Shown here piece by piece: positions 1 to 12,255 of a stretch of 64,000 nucleotides of DNA. Position numbers and translations under genes: made by a program. The stretch's first letter is position 1. Each line of letters begins with the position of its first letter. The notes beneath the pieces were generated by a model. That model had not been told where the DNA came from and made no database searches. It saw only the letters and a list, made by a program, of their open reading frames with translations. Origin of the DNA: Coptis chinensis (lineage: Eukaryota; Streptophyta; Magnoliopsida; Ranunculales; Ranunculaceae); contig CM027385.1 in assembly GCA_015680905.1 (NCBI GenBank), positions 79,753,501 to 79,817,500 of the forward strand, in the 5' to 3' direction.

Positions 1-3000
1 AACACCTCCACCAATGCTAAACACATAGCCACTGGTGGCCTTAGAGTCTTCTGAGAGAGTGTTCGAGTCAACATCTGTATACCCCTCAAGAACAGCAGGA
101 TATCTCTGATAATGAATACCCAAATGATTGGTTCCCTTTAGGTATCTCATTAACCTGCCAATTGCTTGCCAATGCTTAGCGCCATGATTACTAGTACTAC
201 ATAGGCAATGTCAGGTCTAGTACAATCTATAACATATCTCAAACTACCAATGATACTTGCATATTTATTCTGATTCACAGGTTCACCATTATTCGCAAAT
301 AATTTAACACTGTGATTAAAAGGAGTACCAACAGCCACACAATCGAAGTAGTTATACTTCTTCAATATTTTCTCTATGTAGTGTGACTGATCCAACCATA
401 TGCCATCAGAAGATCTTGTAATTTTGATTTCCAACATTACATCAGCCTCACCTAAGTCCTTCATATCAAAGTTAAAAGACAACAAGTTATTAATTTCTTT
501 CACAACATGTAAATTGGAACCAAAGATTAGTAGATCATCAACATATAAGCATATAATAACACATATCCCATCAGAGTACTTATAATAAATACACTTGTCA
601 CTTTCATTTATCTTGAACCCACTGGTAATGATAAAGTTATCAAATTTCTCATGCCACTGTTTAGGTGCTTGTTTCAACCCATAAAGTGACTTAAGCAATT
701 TGCATACCTTTTTACCCTTACCTGGTTCCACGTAACCTGTTGGCTGATCCATATAAATCTTTTCTTCTAAATCCCCATTTAGAAAGGTTGTCTTAACATC
801 CATTTGATAAATAACAAGATTATGAATAGCAGCAACATAAAATAATACTCTAATAGATGTTATCCTCGTAACAGGTGAATATGTGTCAAAGAAATCAAAG
901 TTTTCTCTCTGTCGAAAACTTTTGATAACCAGCCTTGCTTTAAACTTGTCCACTGAACCATCAATTTTAAACTTCCTTCTTAAAACCCATTTGTTTCTTA
1001 TAGTCTTGCAACCAGGAGGCAAATCAACAAGCTCCCAAGTTTTGTTCTCCATGAGAGAATCAAGCTCACTCTGTATGGCTTCTCTCAAAAACTCAGAGTC
1101 AGAAGATGTGAGAGCTTCTTCAATGGAGGAGGGATCTCCTTCCAAAGCAAAAGTGAGAAAATCAGGTCCCAGTTCCTTAGCAACCCTTGCTCTCTTACCT
1201 CTTCTCGGTTCAAATTCTGTAACAGTGTCTCTGTCATGTATTATAGGTACATAAGTGTCAGAAACATCAAAAGTAGGTGCCTTGGAGGAAGACACACCTC
1301 CACTATTTCTAGATAGGTATGGAAACCTGTCTTCAAGAAATTCAGCATCACATGATTCAAACAAGACATTAGTCTTCATATCTAGAAACCTGTAAGCCTT
1401 ACTGTTCATAGCATATATAGCCTAGAAAGACACACTCATAAGCTTTGCTCTCCAGCTTTGAGATCTTGGGATCATGCTTCTTTACAAAAGCCAGACATCC
1501 CCATGTTCTGAAGTGACTCAAATTAGGCTTCCTGTCCGTCCATAGCTGATAAGGTGTAACCTTCGTCTTAGAATTAGCAATTCTATTAAGCACATAGCAA
1601 ACAGTCAAAACAGTTTCACCCCATACATTTGAGGGTGCTCCAGAACTAAGTAACATAGCAACAGTTAATTCCTTAAGAGTTCTGTTCTTACGTTCAGCTA
1701 CTCCATTCATTTCAAAGAATAAGGAGTCATTAATTCATGTCTCATGGATTATACCATGTGATTGCAAGAAAATATCAAAATTAGTAGAACCATATTCAGT
1801 ACCTCTATCACTTCGAATTACTTTAATGTTCCCGTCATGCTGATTTTGAACCTTAAGTATATAAGCTTTAAAAGCATCAAACGCATCACTTTTATTCTTC
1901 AGCAAATAAACATATACAAACTTCGAGCAATCATCAATAAAAGTAATAAAATATCTTTTACCACCTTTAGTCAAAACTCTTTCAAGCTCACATATATCAG
2001 TATGTACCAAGTCTAGCAGGCTTGTACTTTTCTCAACTGATTTGTAAGGCTTTTTTGTGATTTTCGCCTTAGTGCACGATTCACAGTGTGCAAAATCATC
2101 ATCCAAGTTAGGAATTAAACCAAGTATACTCATGTTCTTAACATACTTTCTATTAATATGACATATTCTACCATGCCAAACATTAACAGAACAAGAGATC
2201 ATGTAAGCAGAAGCAGAAGTAGAAGTTTTATTTATATCAGCAACATTCAACTTAAACATCCTATTACATGCATAGCCCTTACCAATAAAAACCCCAGACT
2301 TAGTGATCACATACTGATCACTACCTATGACTTGCTGAAATCCAACCTTGTTCAAAATAAAACTAGAAACCAAATTCTTCATAATCTCAGGAGTATGAAG
2401 CACATCTTTTAACAACAGTTTCTTCCCATAAGTGAACTGCAGCTCAACATCACCAGTACCCAAAACCTTGGTCGTATGATTATCACCAAGTAGGACTTCC
2501 TGATTCGTAGTTGTGGTATAACTCTTGAACCAGTTCCTAGAAGCACCAGTATCAACCCACCACCCCTCACAGACATTAACAAAATTGACCTCAGTTATCA
2601 TAGCAACAAAAGGTTCCTCAGTAACATTAGCCTCACTGACTTTATGACTTTTACAGTTCCTAGCATAATGCCCCTTCTTCTTGCAAGTATAACAGACAAC
2701 TTCTGACATGTCAACGGGTGGTTTCTGATTCATATGCACCTGATTCTAGTTCTAATTTTGTGGAGGTTTCTTGTTAACAGGTTTGTTCTTCATGGCCTTC
2801 TTATTAGGTTTTAAACTAGATTTAGTCTTACTGGTTTGTTAGTTTACCACATTAACCTTAGCCTTAGCAGATGACATGGTAACTTTCTCATTAAGGTCTT
2901 GTTTCCGTGATTCCTTTTCTATACAGAGTCTCATAATAAGACTCTCCATCAAAAACTCTTCAGACTTATGCCTCAGTATGTTCTTGAAATCCTTCCAAGA

Positions 3001-3254
3001 GAGAGGAAGCTTATCAATGACGACAACAACCTCAAATTGCCCGTCAATTTTCATCCCTTCTGAAAGTATTTCATGAACAATAATCTATAGGTCATGGCAC
3101 TCAGACACAACAGATTTGTCATCTATCATTTGAAACTTAAGATAACGACTTACAACGTATTTTTTGGAGCCAGCTTCCTCAGTATCATACTTCTTTTGTA
3201 GGGCTTCCCAAACATCAGAAGCAGACGGAAGTTCATAGTATAAGTAGTATAGAT

Positions 3255-3538
3255 AGGGCAGGGATCGGGTCGGGTTCGGGTCGGATATGGCTATATCCGA
3301 ATCCGAATAGTTTCATAATATTCGAACCCGAACCCGATTATATCCGAACCCGACTAACCCGATCGGATAACACTAAAAATTCAAAAAAAATCCCAAAAAT
3401 CCGAATCCGAACCCGAATCCGACAAACCTGAACCCGACCCCGACCTGAATAAGTAAACGGATATAAAAATTGACCCGAACCCGAACTATTTAGGGTTGGG
3501 TCGGATTGGGTCAAACCTGACCCGATTCCCTGTCCTAA
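3255..3538. mobile_element. Short non-autonomous hAT-like element nested in the copia gag region
   Basis: The block is made largely of GGGTCGGGTTCGG / CCGAACCCGA strings. Its ends are inverted copies: AGGGCAGGGATCGGGTC at the left and, on the opposite strand, AGGACAGGGAATCGGGTC at the right. The flanks are GTATAGAT (3247-3254) and GCATAGAT (3539-3546), an 8-bp target duplication with one mismatch. Eight-bp duplications and CAGGG-type ends are hAT traits. It has no coding capacity and is younger than the copia copy it sits in. Confidence 0.75.
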
Positions 3539-3824
3539 GCATAGATCATCAGCAAGCGAGTTCAGGATGTAATTCTTACACTTGAAATCCACGGTGATCT
3601 ACTTATCAACAACAATAGATAGAGCAGGTTCCAGCAAGACATATTCATCAGGAATCAGTTCACTTAGAACGTTTTCCACTTTCACCAGGGTCAGATAGAA
3701 CATCATCTTCGCCTTCCACCGCTTGAAGTGCTCACCAACAAACTTGAACGGTCGATTATGGCTGTTGTCGTTGTGGGACATGGACTGGTTACCTTCATGT
3801 TCCATTGTCAAACAATCTTAAAAT

Positions 3825-4325
3825 TGTTGGTAACAATTGCTGCAATAAGAACAAATTGTGAATAAGAAGGCTGGCTGAGGCACGGATCAAACGCTTTCTT
3901 TAAGGTTGTTTCACGTCTGTTTCCTTTTATGCAGACAAAGTGCGTCAACCTCCAGGATACAACAACCAGATAAACTCTCCTTTGTTTACTGCAGATAAAC
4001 CAAAGAAGAAAAGAAGAACCACGATACTGATCTTATGAAAACCCTAAGCTTAGTATAGAAAATAGGTTTTCGCATATCATATTAGCTGATGCTCTAGGAG
4101 TATTTATATAGAGGAAAAACGTGGAGCACTTAGTAGATCCGGATAGGGAACTGATCCAGTTTCCCGATAAGGATTGGATTCTACAAGTCTATCACATTCC
4201 TGTTTCCCAATCCATATCCAATTCTGTTTCCAAAAGAAGATAAGGGATCAAAGAGAACCCAATCCCGAGCTCGAGCCCGGTTCGGCATATGTGGCTTTGT
4301 GTGAGTCCTCCCTCCCTCCTAACCC
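3825..4325 (-). repeat. 5' LTR of the minus-strand copia fossil (outer edge approximate)
   Basis: The inner edge reads TGTTGG on the plus strand (CCAACA on the element strand) at 3825, just upstream of the gag start on the minus strand. A TATA-like run at about 4100-4110 lies in the expected promoter orientation for the element. The standard methionine-tRNA primer site is not obvious beside the edge. The outer edge is a guess because the partner LTR is outside the window. Confidence 0.5.
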
Positions 4326-4384
4326 AAAAGCCTTTGTATGCTAAGAGCACGCCCTTAGTATGAGACTCTAACGTAAAAATATTA

Positions 4385-5877
4385 GAGTTATTTAGTTTTT
4401 GGCCCCACTTTATATTTGGATATTAGTGTTTGGCTCTCCTAAGTTGCTAAATTTGTTTTTGGCTCCAGGTTACATTAGTTGAATCACCAACTTTTAACTC
4501 CACTGTGAGTTGATTTTCTCATATTTTCATAATGACTCAAATACCCCTTAACAATATTTACCAATATACCATTATGAAAATGGTCCACTAACTAAAGTGT
4601 AACCGACACGTGTCTTAATCAAAACGGTCTAGATCATAACAATCGAACGAATACAATTTAATCTAAGGAAATACACTTGATTTCATCTGGACCGTCCTTC
4701 TAACCCAATCTAACCACTCCTGCTCTCCCTTAATTGATCACTATTCATCTTCATCCTCCAAGTAATACAGGCTATACATTTCTCAACAGTTTAGAATTAC
4801 AACCTCACCAAAATGAATACTTGACACAAAATGATCAACACTCTTGAACTATGCACATAGTAGTTGATGTTACAAAATAAGTGCCAGTGCCATTGCAATA
4901 CATGGAATCCCAAATCCGAGACCCCAGTTCAAGTTATCCTGGATGTATTTCAAGACAAAGATTGTAACGGCTGTACCACCACATAAACCAAAATACCATC
5001 GGTTGAAAAATGAGCTCTTGGACTTGCTCTCAACTAAGTGTCGTCAATCAAATTGATCACTCAAAAGCCCAGACACATGGTTTATGCCCCCGACTGCAAT
5101 TGCTACTAGATACAAAGATGAAAAGAAAAAAGAAGACTTGGAAAGAATAAGGGGATGCACAGGAGGTGTTGTTCTTTTGCCAACGGTCAAGCGGTCGGTG
5201 AGCTTTGTTTGGGAAGAATAGGCGATAGTGTTAACAATGCAAGACCACATCACTCATGCAAGGTTTAAAACAATTGAGTAAAATTATACAGTTACCTACT
5301 TACTTTAAGCCTTTAGTAGATATAGATGCAACCTACAATGCAAGTTAACTCTACAAGTAAGAAAACCAACTAAATTTTACATATTATTCTTTTTTCATTG
5401 CCTATTATTTGTTTAGCATGTTGCTATAACCCAAAATCTTAAGTGATAAAACTGAACCCAACACACAAAACCACCCACTTATAGGTGTTGCCTATTACTA
5501 GTAATCAACCCAAAGTGTGGTGGACTTCCACGATAGTAGACTAGTAATCAACCCAGTTGATGTTATCCATTTCGGATGGGTAGTAGACTTGACACAGTAG
5601 TAGACAAGAAGAAGATGAATAGTAACTATAGAAATAATAGAATTTCAAAATCGAAATGTAATGGAATTTCAAATCAAAATGAAACAATGGAATATTTTGT
5701 TACAATTTCACGTGCAAGTCACAAGAAGGGTAAAATTGTCATTTTGAAAAATACATACAGTGTAGTTAAAGTTGACTGATTTAACTAACAGAACTGGGGC
5801 CAAAAACGAATTTAGGAACTTAGGAGAGCCAAACGCTAATATCTATATATAAAGTGGGGCCAAAAGCTAAATAACCC
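4385..5877. mobile_element. Mutator-like element with long TIRs carrying an NPF gene fragment (Pack-MULE type)
   Basis: The left end (GAGTTATTTAGTTTTTGGCC...) and the reverse complement of the right end (GGGTTATTTAGCTTTTGGCC...) match for roughly 110 bp. The element is flanked by perfect 9-bp duplications AAAATATTA at 4376-4384 and 5878-5886. Long TIRs with 9-bp duplications are the hallmark of the Mutator superfamily. There is no transposase. The interior carries part of a host transporter gene (4855-5190). This makes it a Pack-MULE-like element of 1493 bp. Confidence 0.85.
4855..5190 (-). pseudogene. Fragment of an NPF (NRT1/PTR family) transporter gene inside the MULE
   Basis: On the minus strand the translation gives LYLVAIAVGG..., then DQFD, then after a frame break ESKSKSSFFNRWYFGLCGG and YIQDNLNWGLGFGIPCIAMA. 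These are the conserved exon blocks of plant NPF proteins (SLYLVALxxGGxKPC...ADQFD, KSSFFNWWYF, YIQDNxxWGxGFGIPxxxM). NPF proteins are proton-coupled nitrate, peptide or hormone transporters with 12 membrane spans. Only about 110 residues remain and the frame is interrupted near 5044, so no transporter can be made. Both edges are set by loss of similarity, as expected of captured sequence. Confidence 0.8.
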
Positions 5878-5889
5878 AAAATATTATTC

Positions 5890-7290
5890 ACTAGTGTATC
5901 TTCTTCAATGTGGGACTAAAGTTTTCTACTTAAACAACTATCCCACAAAGAGGTCAAGAGATCAAACCACCACAAAATCACTCCAAACACTAACCACTTA
6001 CCCTTGTTTTATTGAAAAATAACTCAACACTAGAGTATATTTTCATGTTCCTTTCCTTTAATTATTCCCCCTCCATTTTGTTTATAGTTCTATTTCTGAC
6101 AATGTTCTTCTCTTTATCTCTCAAGCAGGATCCAAATACATAAAAGTCTATTGTTAAATAGTTAATTTATTAAAATTCTGCTATTCGATTTCCTTCTAAC
6201 CATGTTTATTAGAAACTTTAAAGAATGCCAAACCATTTAAAAAGGATAGAACTAACCCACATGAATCCAGCACAAAAAAAACCTCCAAGTCCATTCTGAT
6301 TAGTCAATTCTAATTGGTATATATTAAAACAATGAGTTAACATGAATCTCACACCATACGACCTGCCTCACCAGCCAGTATTAAAACAATGAGTTAAATT
6401 CTCTCTCCTCAAGTTTTTTTTTTTTTTTTTGTGCTGGCCATATGTGACAGTCGCGCCCATTTTAAAAAGGTAGCAGATATTCCCACAAGTCTCAAGAACA
6501 TATTTGGCGGCGAATAAAATACAGAAGTCCACGTGTAAGTACTGATCCAATTTATATTGGTCTTTGAAAGAATCTCCGCAACGATTTTAGGATGAGCGTG
6601 CCTTCTTGTTCCACCTAAGTCATTATTACATCTTTAAAATAAAAAGGGGGGCACAGTAAAATTCATCACGTTATTATTATTATTTTTTCTATTTTGCCCT
6701 TAATATTATATTATTTTTGTTTTATTTTTATTTTGTTTGTTTTGAAGGGGTTAAATTGTACTTTCATGTCTATAAATTATTAAAGAAAAAAAATAAACTA
6801 AAATTCATCACGTTATTATTATTATTTTTCTATTTTGTCCACCACGTAAATTATTAAAAAAAAAAAAAATTCAGTGGAAATTAAAAAAAAAAAAAAGGGA
6901 AATTATTGGGATTGATTTCATGGGGGTTCAAATTGTACTTTTCTATTTTGCTCCTAATATTATATTATTTTTGTTTTATTTTTATTTTGTTTGTTTTGAA
7001 GGGATCAAATATTTTTCTTTTCTATTTTGCCTCTAATATTATATTATTTTTGTTTTATTTTTATTTTGTTTGTTTTGAAGGGATCAAATTGTACTTTCAC
7101 GTCCATAAATTATTAAAGAATAAACTAAATTCAGTGGAGTCCACTATGTGAAAAATAAAATTGAGAGTTATTGAGATTGATTGTGTGGCAAAAGACACGT
7201 AAAAGAGGCTAGTTTTTTCTTGCACACCATTTCATTATTTGTAGAAGATTATATAATTCTAGAACATAATATTTACTCTCTCTAAATCCT
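5890..7290. other. AT-rich intergenic stretch with short tandem repeats
   Basis: No coding region can be supported. Between about 6655 and 7130 a block of roughly 85 bp (CTATTTTGCC..TAATATTATATTATTTTTG..TTTGAAGGG) recurs at about 6688, 6935 and 7019, the last two nearly head to tail. The open frame across 6906-7151 is a product of this repeat. The rest is AT-rich with poly-A and poly-T runs. Confidence 0.7.
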
Positions 7291-7294
7291 TGGA

Positions 7295-7460
7295 AACTTC
7301 CAGCTAGGAGTGAAAACAGATAGGTTGTATCCGAATCCGACGAATATTAAAAAATTTATCCGAATCTGATTTCGGTATCGGATAATATCTTATCTGAAAA
7401 TTAATATTAATTAAAATTTTATTTGATTTGAATAATTCATTTTACTACTATAAAAACTAT

Positions 7461-7507
<47 letters not shown>

Positions 7508-7740
7508 CATTTATTATTATTATTTTATTATTATAGTTTTATATTATTAGTTTATGATTTTATATAATATTTTATACAATAATAAATAAATAAATAAATT
7601 ATATATAATAACTATTGATTTTTTAAATCGAATCAGATATTTTCAGATGCGGATATGACAGTATCTGAATCCATATCCGAAACCAATTCGGACATAAAAA
7701 ATTTAGAAAATTGGGTATAAGTACACACCCGTAAATTTCT
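7295..7740. repeat. hAT-like repeat copy (TATCCGAATCCG family) with TA microsatellite
   Basis: It begins near CTAGGAGTGAAAACAGATAGG, is rich in ATCCGAATCCGA strings at both ends, and has an AT-rich core with a (TA)n run at 7466-7502. The core is almost the same as 8463-8700 and, inverted, as 62655-62870. The ends resemble TAGGGGTGCAAACGGATAGG seen at 62975-62993. A short non-autonomous hAT-type element is the best fit. I could not find a clear target duplication. Confidence 0.55.
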
Positions 7741-8459
7741 TAAGTTATGAGGAAATAGCAAAAAATAATTTTGTTTTTCCTCCATAAAAACTGAAATTTG
7801 ACACATGTCTCAAATTTCAGATTGAATTTTACAATTTTGACATTTTTTATTAGTCCCAACTAAAAAAATAACTACCAACGAAAATAAAAAAGGCTACGAA
7901 CTAAATCAGTTACCAAAACAGTAGTGGGTTAATTAAAATAACTAAAATTTATCCGAAATCTACAAAATTAGACCAAAACAATGTGGAAAACATCAACTTC
8001 AAAAACGGAAAAAAGATATGTTGATTACAACTAATTTCTATACAGCTTTAGCAATTTAAAATGCATCTCTTATAATCTTGAATAATATGTTTAAGGTTTG
8101 TTTGATGTAATTCAAATTGTGAAATTTTGAAAGGACAAATGGGGTTTTTTTTTATAAGACAATTGTATTATTTGATTGCAGTATATTTTAGAACAATACA
8201 CACGCACCCTTATCTGATGAGTGACCTCGATTGACGCGCACACCTACGACCTGCCCATAGTAGATTTTTCGTAATATTTATTTGTAGAAGAAATTGGAAG
8301 TTACAAATGAAAAGGTAAAAAGGAGAAATAAAAAGTTTTAAAAACAGTTAATACACTCAAAAAGTGACATGTTGCTAAAATTGGAGTAGAATCAAAAGAT
8401 AATATTAGTCTTTCTCTAGACAAAAAACACGCTAAAGAAAGTGTCTAGAGCCCAATTTC

Positions 8460-8822
8460 TAGGATAATATCTTATCCGAAAATTAATATTAATTAAAATT
8501 TTATTTGATTTGAATAATTCATTTTACTACTATAAAAACTATTATATATATTTGTCATTTGTTATTATAGTTTTGTATTATTAGTTTATGATTTTATATA
8601 ATATTTTATACAATAATAAATAAATAAATAAATTATATATAATAACTATTGATTTTTAAATCGAATCGAATATTTTTGGATGCGGATATGACAGTATCCG
8701 AATCCGTATTCAAACCAATTCGGACATAAAAAATTATCCGAATCCAAATCCAATATCCGAAATTTTCAGATAATATCTGATTTTTCAAATACTAATTCAA
8801 ATATTTCGATATCCACTTGTAC
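8460..8822. repeat. Second, left-truncated copy of the same hAT-like repeat
   Basis: From GATAATATCTTATCCGAAAA onward this repeats the interior of the copy at 7385-7715 without its long TA run. The right end reads GATATCCACTTGTACCTA, the reverse complement of the end seen at 44128 (GGGTGCAAGTGGATATCC). The left end is missing. Confidence 0.55.
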
Positions 8823-9043
8823 CTACTTCCAGCCAGGCCAAGTCGGCCACACTCCACATTACTGTTTGACACACGTCTATTGCCCTCACCAGAAAAAGAT
8901 AATGGTCAAGTTTTGAGGCGTGTTACCTCGATATTTCCACAAATTCAACAGTCAAAGCTACGCCTTTCCTGTCACCATGTCATATATCACGACAATGGAC
9001 CAGAATGAAAGTGTTGAAGTGTTTACAAGTCTTTATTCCTTAA

Positions 9044-9050
9044 TATAAAG
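9044..9050 (+). promoter_or_regulatory. Possible TATA box of the lectin receptor kinase
   Basis: TATAAAG lies 32 bp before the ATG at 9082, which would give a very short 5' leader. Position is the only support. Confidence 0.3.
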
Positions 9051-9081
9051 ACTGTGATTCTCATGCATCTCCGAGAAACAT

Positions 9082-11618
9082 ATGGAAGGTCTTTTTGGAA
9101 AGCTTCATTTAGTATTGCTCATTCTTTCTTCCAGCATCTTCACTGTCTCAACCCGCACCATCTCTTTTGAGTTCGACTCTATTACACCAGACGCTTATTC
9201 TAACTTCACACTCTTGGGATCCTCGGCTATCAGTAATGGAGCACTTCAAATAACTCCAGATACTCTAAATAGCGGTTTTATACGTAACAAGTCTGGCAGA
9301 ATCATGTACAACAAGCCTTTCGAGCTATGGGAAGAAAGTAGCAATTCTTCTCCAGGATGGGTGGCTTCCTTCACTACAACCTTCGTGGTAAACTTATTTT
9401 CCCTTGCTAACGTCAGCCGGGGAGAAGGCTTGGCCTTTGTCATTGCACCTGACTTGAATATGCCATCTAATAGTGAAGGTCAGTATCTTGGTTTGACAAA
9501 TTCCACCACTGATGGAAATGTTAGTAATCATCTAATTGCCATTGAATTAGACACTGCAAAGCAAGAGTTTGACCCAGACGATAGCCATATTGGTCTAAAC
9601 ATTAACAGCGTTCGATCCAATTGGACAGAGTCCAATATAGCTATTACATCTTCTTATATGTCCATGAACAACATGGTTAAGGTCAATACGACGGGGTTAT
9701 GAAGCAACTACAAGTGTACATGAATGACATACTAGTTTTGTCTCACACAATAAACATTAAGGACTACGTAAAGCAGAGCTCATATCTTGGATTTTCAGCT
9801 TCCACGGGGAAAGACGCTCAACTGAATGCAGTACGGAAGTGGAGTCTAACGCTAAATACAAATCAAGGAAACAATGACTCATTTGCATGGAAAAAGATTA
9901 CCATAGGCGTTGTTGTTCCTAGTCTGCTCCTGCTTATTGTTTGTGTTGCGAGTGTGGGCTATTATCTGCATAAAAAAAGAGCATCTGATGACCCAGTTAT
10001 ACTGGGAGTACTAAAGAGATTGCCTGGTACACCAAGGGAGTTTAAGTTCAATGACTTAAAAAATGCAACGAATAATTTTGATGAGAAGCTCAAGCTTGGA
10101 CAAGGTGGATTTGGTGTAGTCTTTAAAGGAATTATACATAAAGAGAATATTGAAGTAGCAGTCAAAAAGTTCTCAAGAGAAAGTATGAAGGGTAAAGATG
10201 ATTTCTTGGCAGAACTTACCATCATAAATCGCCTTCGACACAAAAATCTCGTCCAATTGCTTGGTAGGTCCTTTTTCCCCCTTGCAGTGCTTTTACTCAA
10301 TTATTACATGCAAATATATTAGTAGGATATGCTGTCCAGAGATTTATGTGCCCATCTAGTAAAATCCAACAGAGATCATTGAAGAAATGAAAATATGCAT
10401 AATCTAGTACCACAAACGGAACAAATGAAATAATAATAGGTGTCAATGCAATGGATTTCGAGATACATATAATATCTATGTCATTATGAAAAATTACCAA
10501 AAACTTAATGGTATGTGTCTGGCATTGAGACCTAACTTCACCTTATTCCATCTTGTGTTCTACCTTTTAGAATAACCATTCTCTGGGGGTGCAGTGGTGA
10601 AAATATGTATTTGAGTCTGGATGTACCATCCTTTTGATAACTTACAATTTAAAGATTCCCATGAATTTTTCCCTAAATAATTTTTTTTAGAAGTTTTAGG
10701 CAGATACAAAACTCTAGAAAATATCTCAGACAATTCCTTTAGGCACATTGGAATCTCAACATCAAGTCATTAGACTTACAGTCTGTATGTAGGCTTCCAT
10801 GAACAAATAGCGCTCTTGTAGATAACTCATTTATTCCTCTTACATTAATATATGTAGGGTGGTGCTACAAGCAGGGGATGCTCCTCTTGGTATACGAGTA
10901 CATGCCAAATGGAAGCCTTGACTGTCACTTATTTGGTGGCCCTGAAAAGATACTATCTTGGGAAAACAGGTGCAAAATTATACTAGGTGTAGCATCTGCT
11001 TTACATTACCTTCACAATGAATATGATCAGAAAGTGTTGCATCGTGATCTCAAAGCAAGTAACATAATGCTGGACTCAGAGCTGAATGCACGTCTGGGTG
11101 ATTTTGGCCTTGCACGTGCCTTGGAGAATGGAAAAACTTCATACGCCGAACTTGGAGGAGTAGCTGGCACACTTGGCTACATTGCACCAGAGTGCTTTCT
11201 CACAGGAAAGGCTTCACGAGACTCTGATATCTATGGATTTGGTGCTGTTGTGCTTGAAGTTATGTGTGGTCAACGCCCTTGGACCAAGATAGCAGGTTTC
11301 CAAGCATTGGTCGACTGGGTATGGTCGTTGTATCGAGAAGGACGCATTTTAGAGGCGATGGATGAGAGAATTGGAAACAATTATGTATTGGTAGAAGCTG
11401 AGAGGCTTTTGCTTCTTGGTTTAGCATGCTCACATCCCCTTGCTAAAGATAGACCTAAATCACAAGTACTGTTGCAAATGATCTCAGGGTCGTTGCCTAT
11501 ACCCTACATTCCTCTCTTCAAGCCTGCTTTTCTGTGGCCAACAGTAGATTCTACAGATGATGAAACTCTGACAAGAACCACTGGCCAGATGTCAAAACCA
11601 TCATCCTCTTGTGCGTGA
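9082..11618 (+). pseudogene. L-type lectin-domain receptor kinase, apparently inactivated by a 1-base deletion
   Basis: Exon 1 is 9082-10263 and exon 2 is 10858-11618; the 594-bp intron runs GTAGGT to TATGTAG and splits the codon for G in LLG-WCY. Domains: signal peptide (about residues 1-24), legume-lectin fold (ISFEFDSI to the metal-site region [17 protein letters not shown]), single transmembrane segment (about 9900-9965), and Ser/Thr kinase with GQGGFGVV, VAVKK, HRDLKASN and DFG. All key kinase residues are present and it is an RD kinase. Such proteins sit in the plasma membrane and act in defence or development signalling. Near 9689, GTCAATACGACGGGG needs one extra T to give the expected VNYDG; as it stands the frame ends at 9702. 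The next frame continues from 9699. This may be a real null allele or an assembly error. An intron inside the kinase is unusual for this family. Confidence 0.85.
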
Positions 11619-11924
11619 TGGGAGTCAGGTGGGCAACGAATTCGATCAACATTGTCATAAAAGGTAATAACCCATAGGAGATATGGTCTGTGATTAGCGG
11701 ACTAAGGTTTTGCGATTAAAATGCAACACTTGTCTTTTGATTATAATGGACCCGTGATTATAATGGAACCTCAGACACTCTTAAGTTTCTTCAGGAACAG
11801 TAGTTAAATTGTTAAAATACCCATTGAGCTTTGAGCCGTCAGAGAAGGCTGGTACTTGGGAGGTTTTGCCTTCTTTTATGCCCTTTATGTGTATGGTACC
11901 TGTTAATCTTCATTCTCCAAAGCC

Positions 11925-12095
11925 TAGTTCTCAAGGCCAAATCATCTAAGCTCACTGGCATTGTATTCCAATTCCTGTCTGGCCTTCTCATGCTTATCAC
12001 TCGGATTTTCGTGGAATTCAATATTCAAATGCTACTCAAACAGATATCTCTAGTTACTGCTGTTGTCAATGTGTAAGCAAATGGCCGGCCATTTA
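11925..12095 (+). pseudogene. Relic fragment of the tandem membrane-protein family
   Basis: The stretch GCCTAGTTCTCAAGGCC...TCTAAGCTCACTGGCAT...CAAATGGCC is a diverged copy of 29231-29408 in the membrane-protein gene. It matches the part encoding SAQDQLSKLTGTVFICMSMGF and on to VVNICIQMA. Only about 170 bp remain and the frame is broken. It places a trace of the 28-39 kb gene family next to the lectin kinase, 17 kb away. Confidence 0.65.
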
Positions 12096-12255
12096 CATTA
12101 CTCGTGTATTAAGTGTAAGTGCACACTGATGTACAGGATTTGAGAAATTAAGGTTTCTAATTATTTTTTCCAATGACCTTATAATAGTTTTTTAAAAAAC
12201 CAATGAGAGGAAGTCAGGCGTATTGTGTATATAAAATATATAACTTATTTTTATA

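Larger units (their letters stand above)
1..4325 (-). mobile_element. Ty1/copia LTR retrotransposon fossil, minus strand, left end outside window
   Basis: Read on the minus strand from right to left, the order is LTR, gag, CCHC zinc knuckle (CX2CX4HX4C, about 2660-2705), protease (WVDTGAS, about 2560), integrase (GAG-pre-integrase part about 2080-2150, core about 1400-2030) and reverse transcriptase (about 200-1080, with LYVDDLLIFG). Integrase before RT is the copia order. RNase H and the other LTR lie beyond the left edge. The element is a fossil with several breaks and a separate 284-bp DNA element inserted in gag (3255-3538). Wording of the RT and gag is close to the Tnt1/Tork group, but I assign the lineage only tentatively. 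The outer LTR edge near 4325 is approximate. Confidence 0.9.

Noticed and set aside
6906-7151. 81-codon Phe/Leu-rich frame
   Set aside because: It is the translation of an AT-rich tandem repeat.
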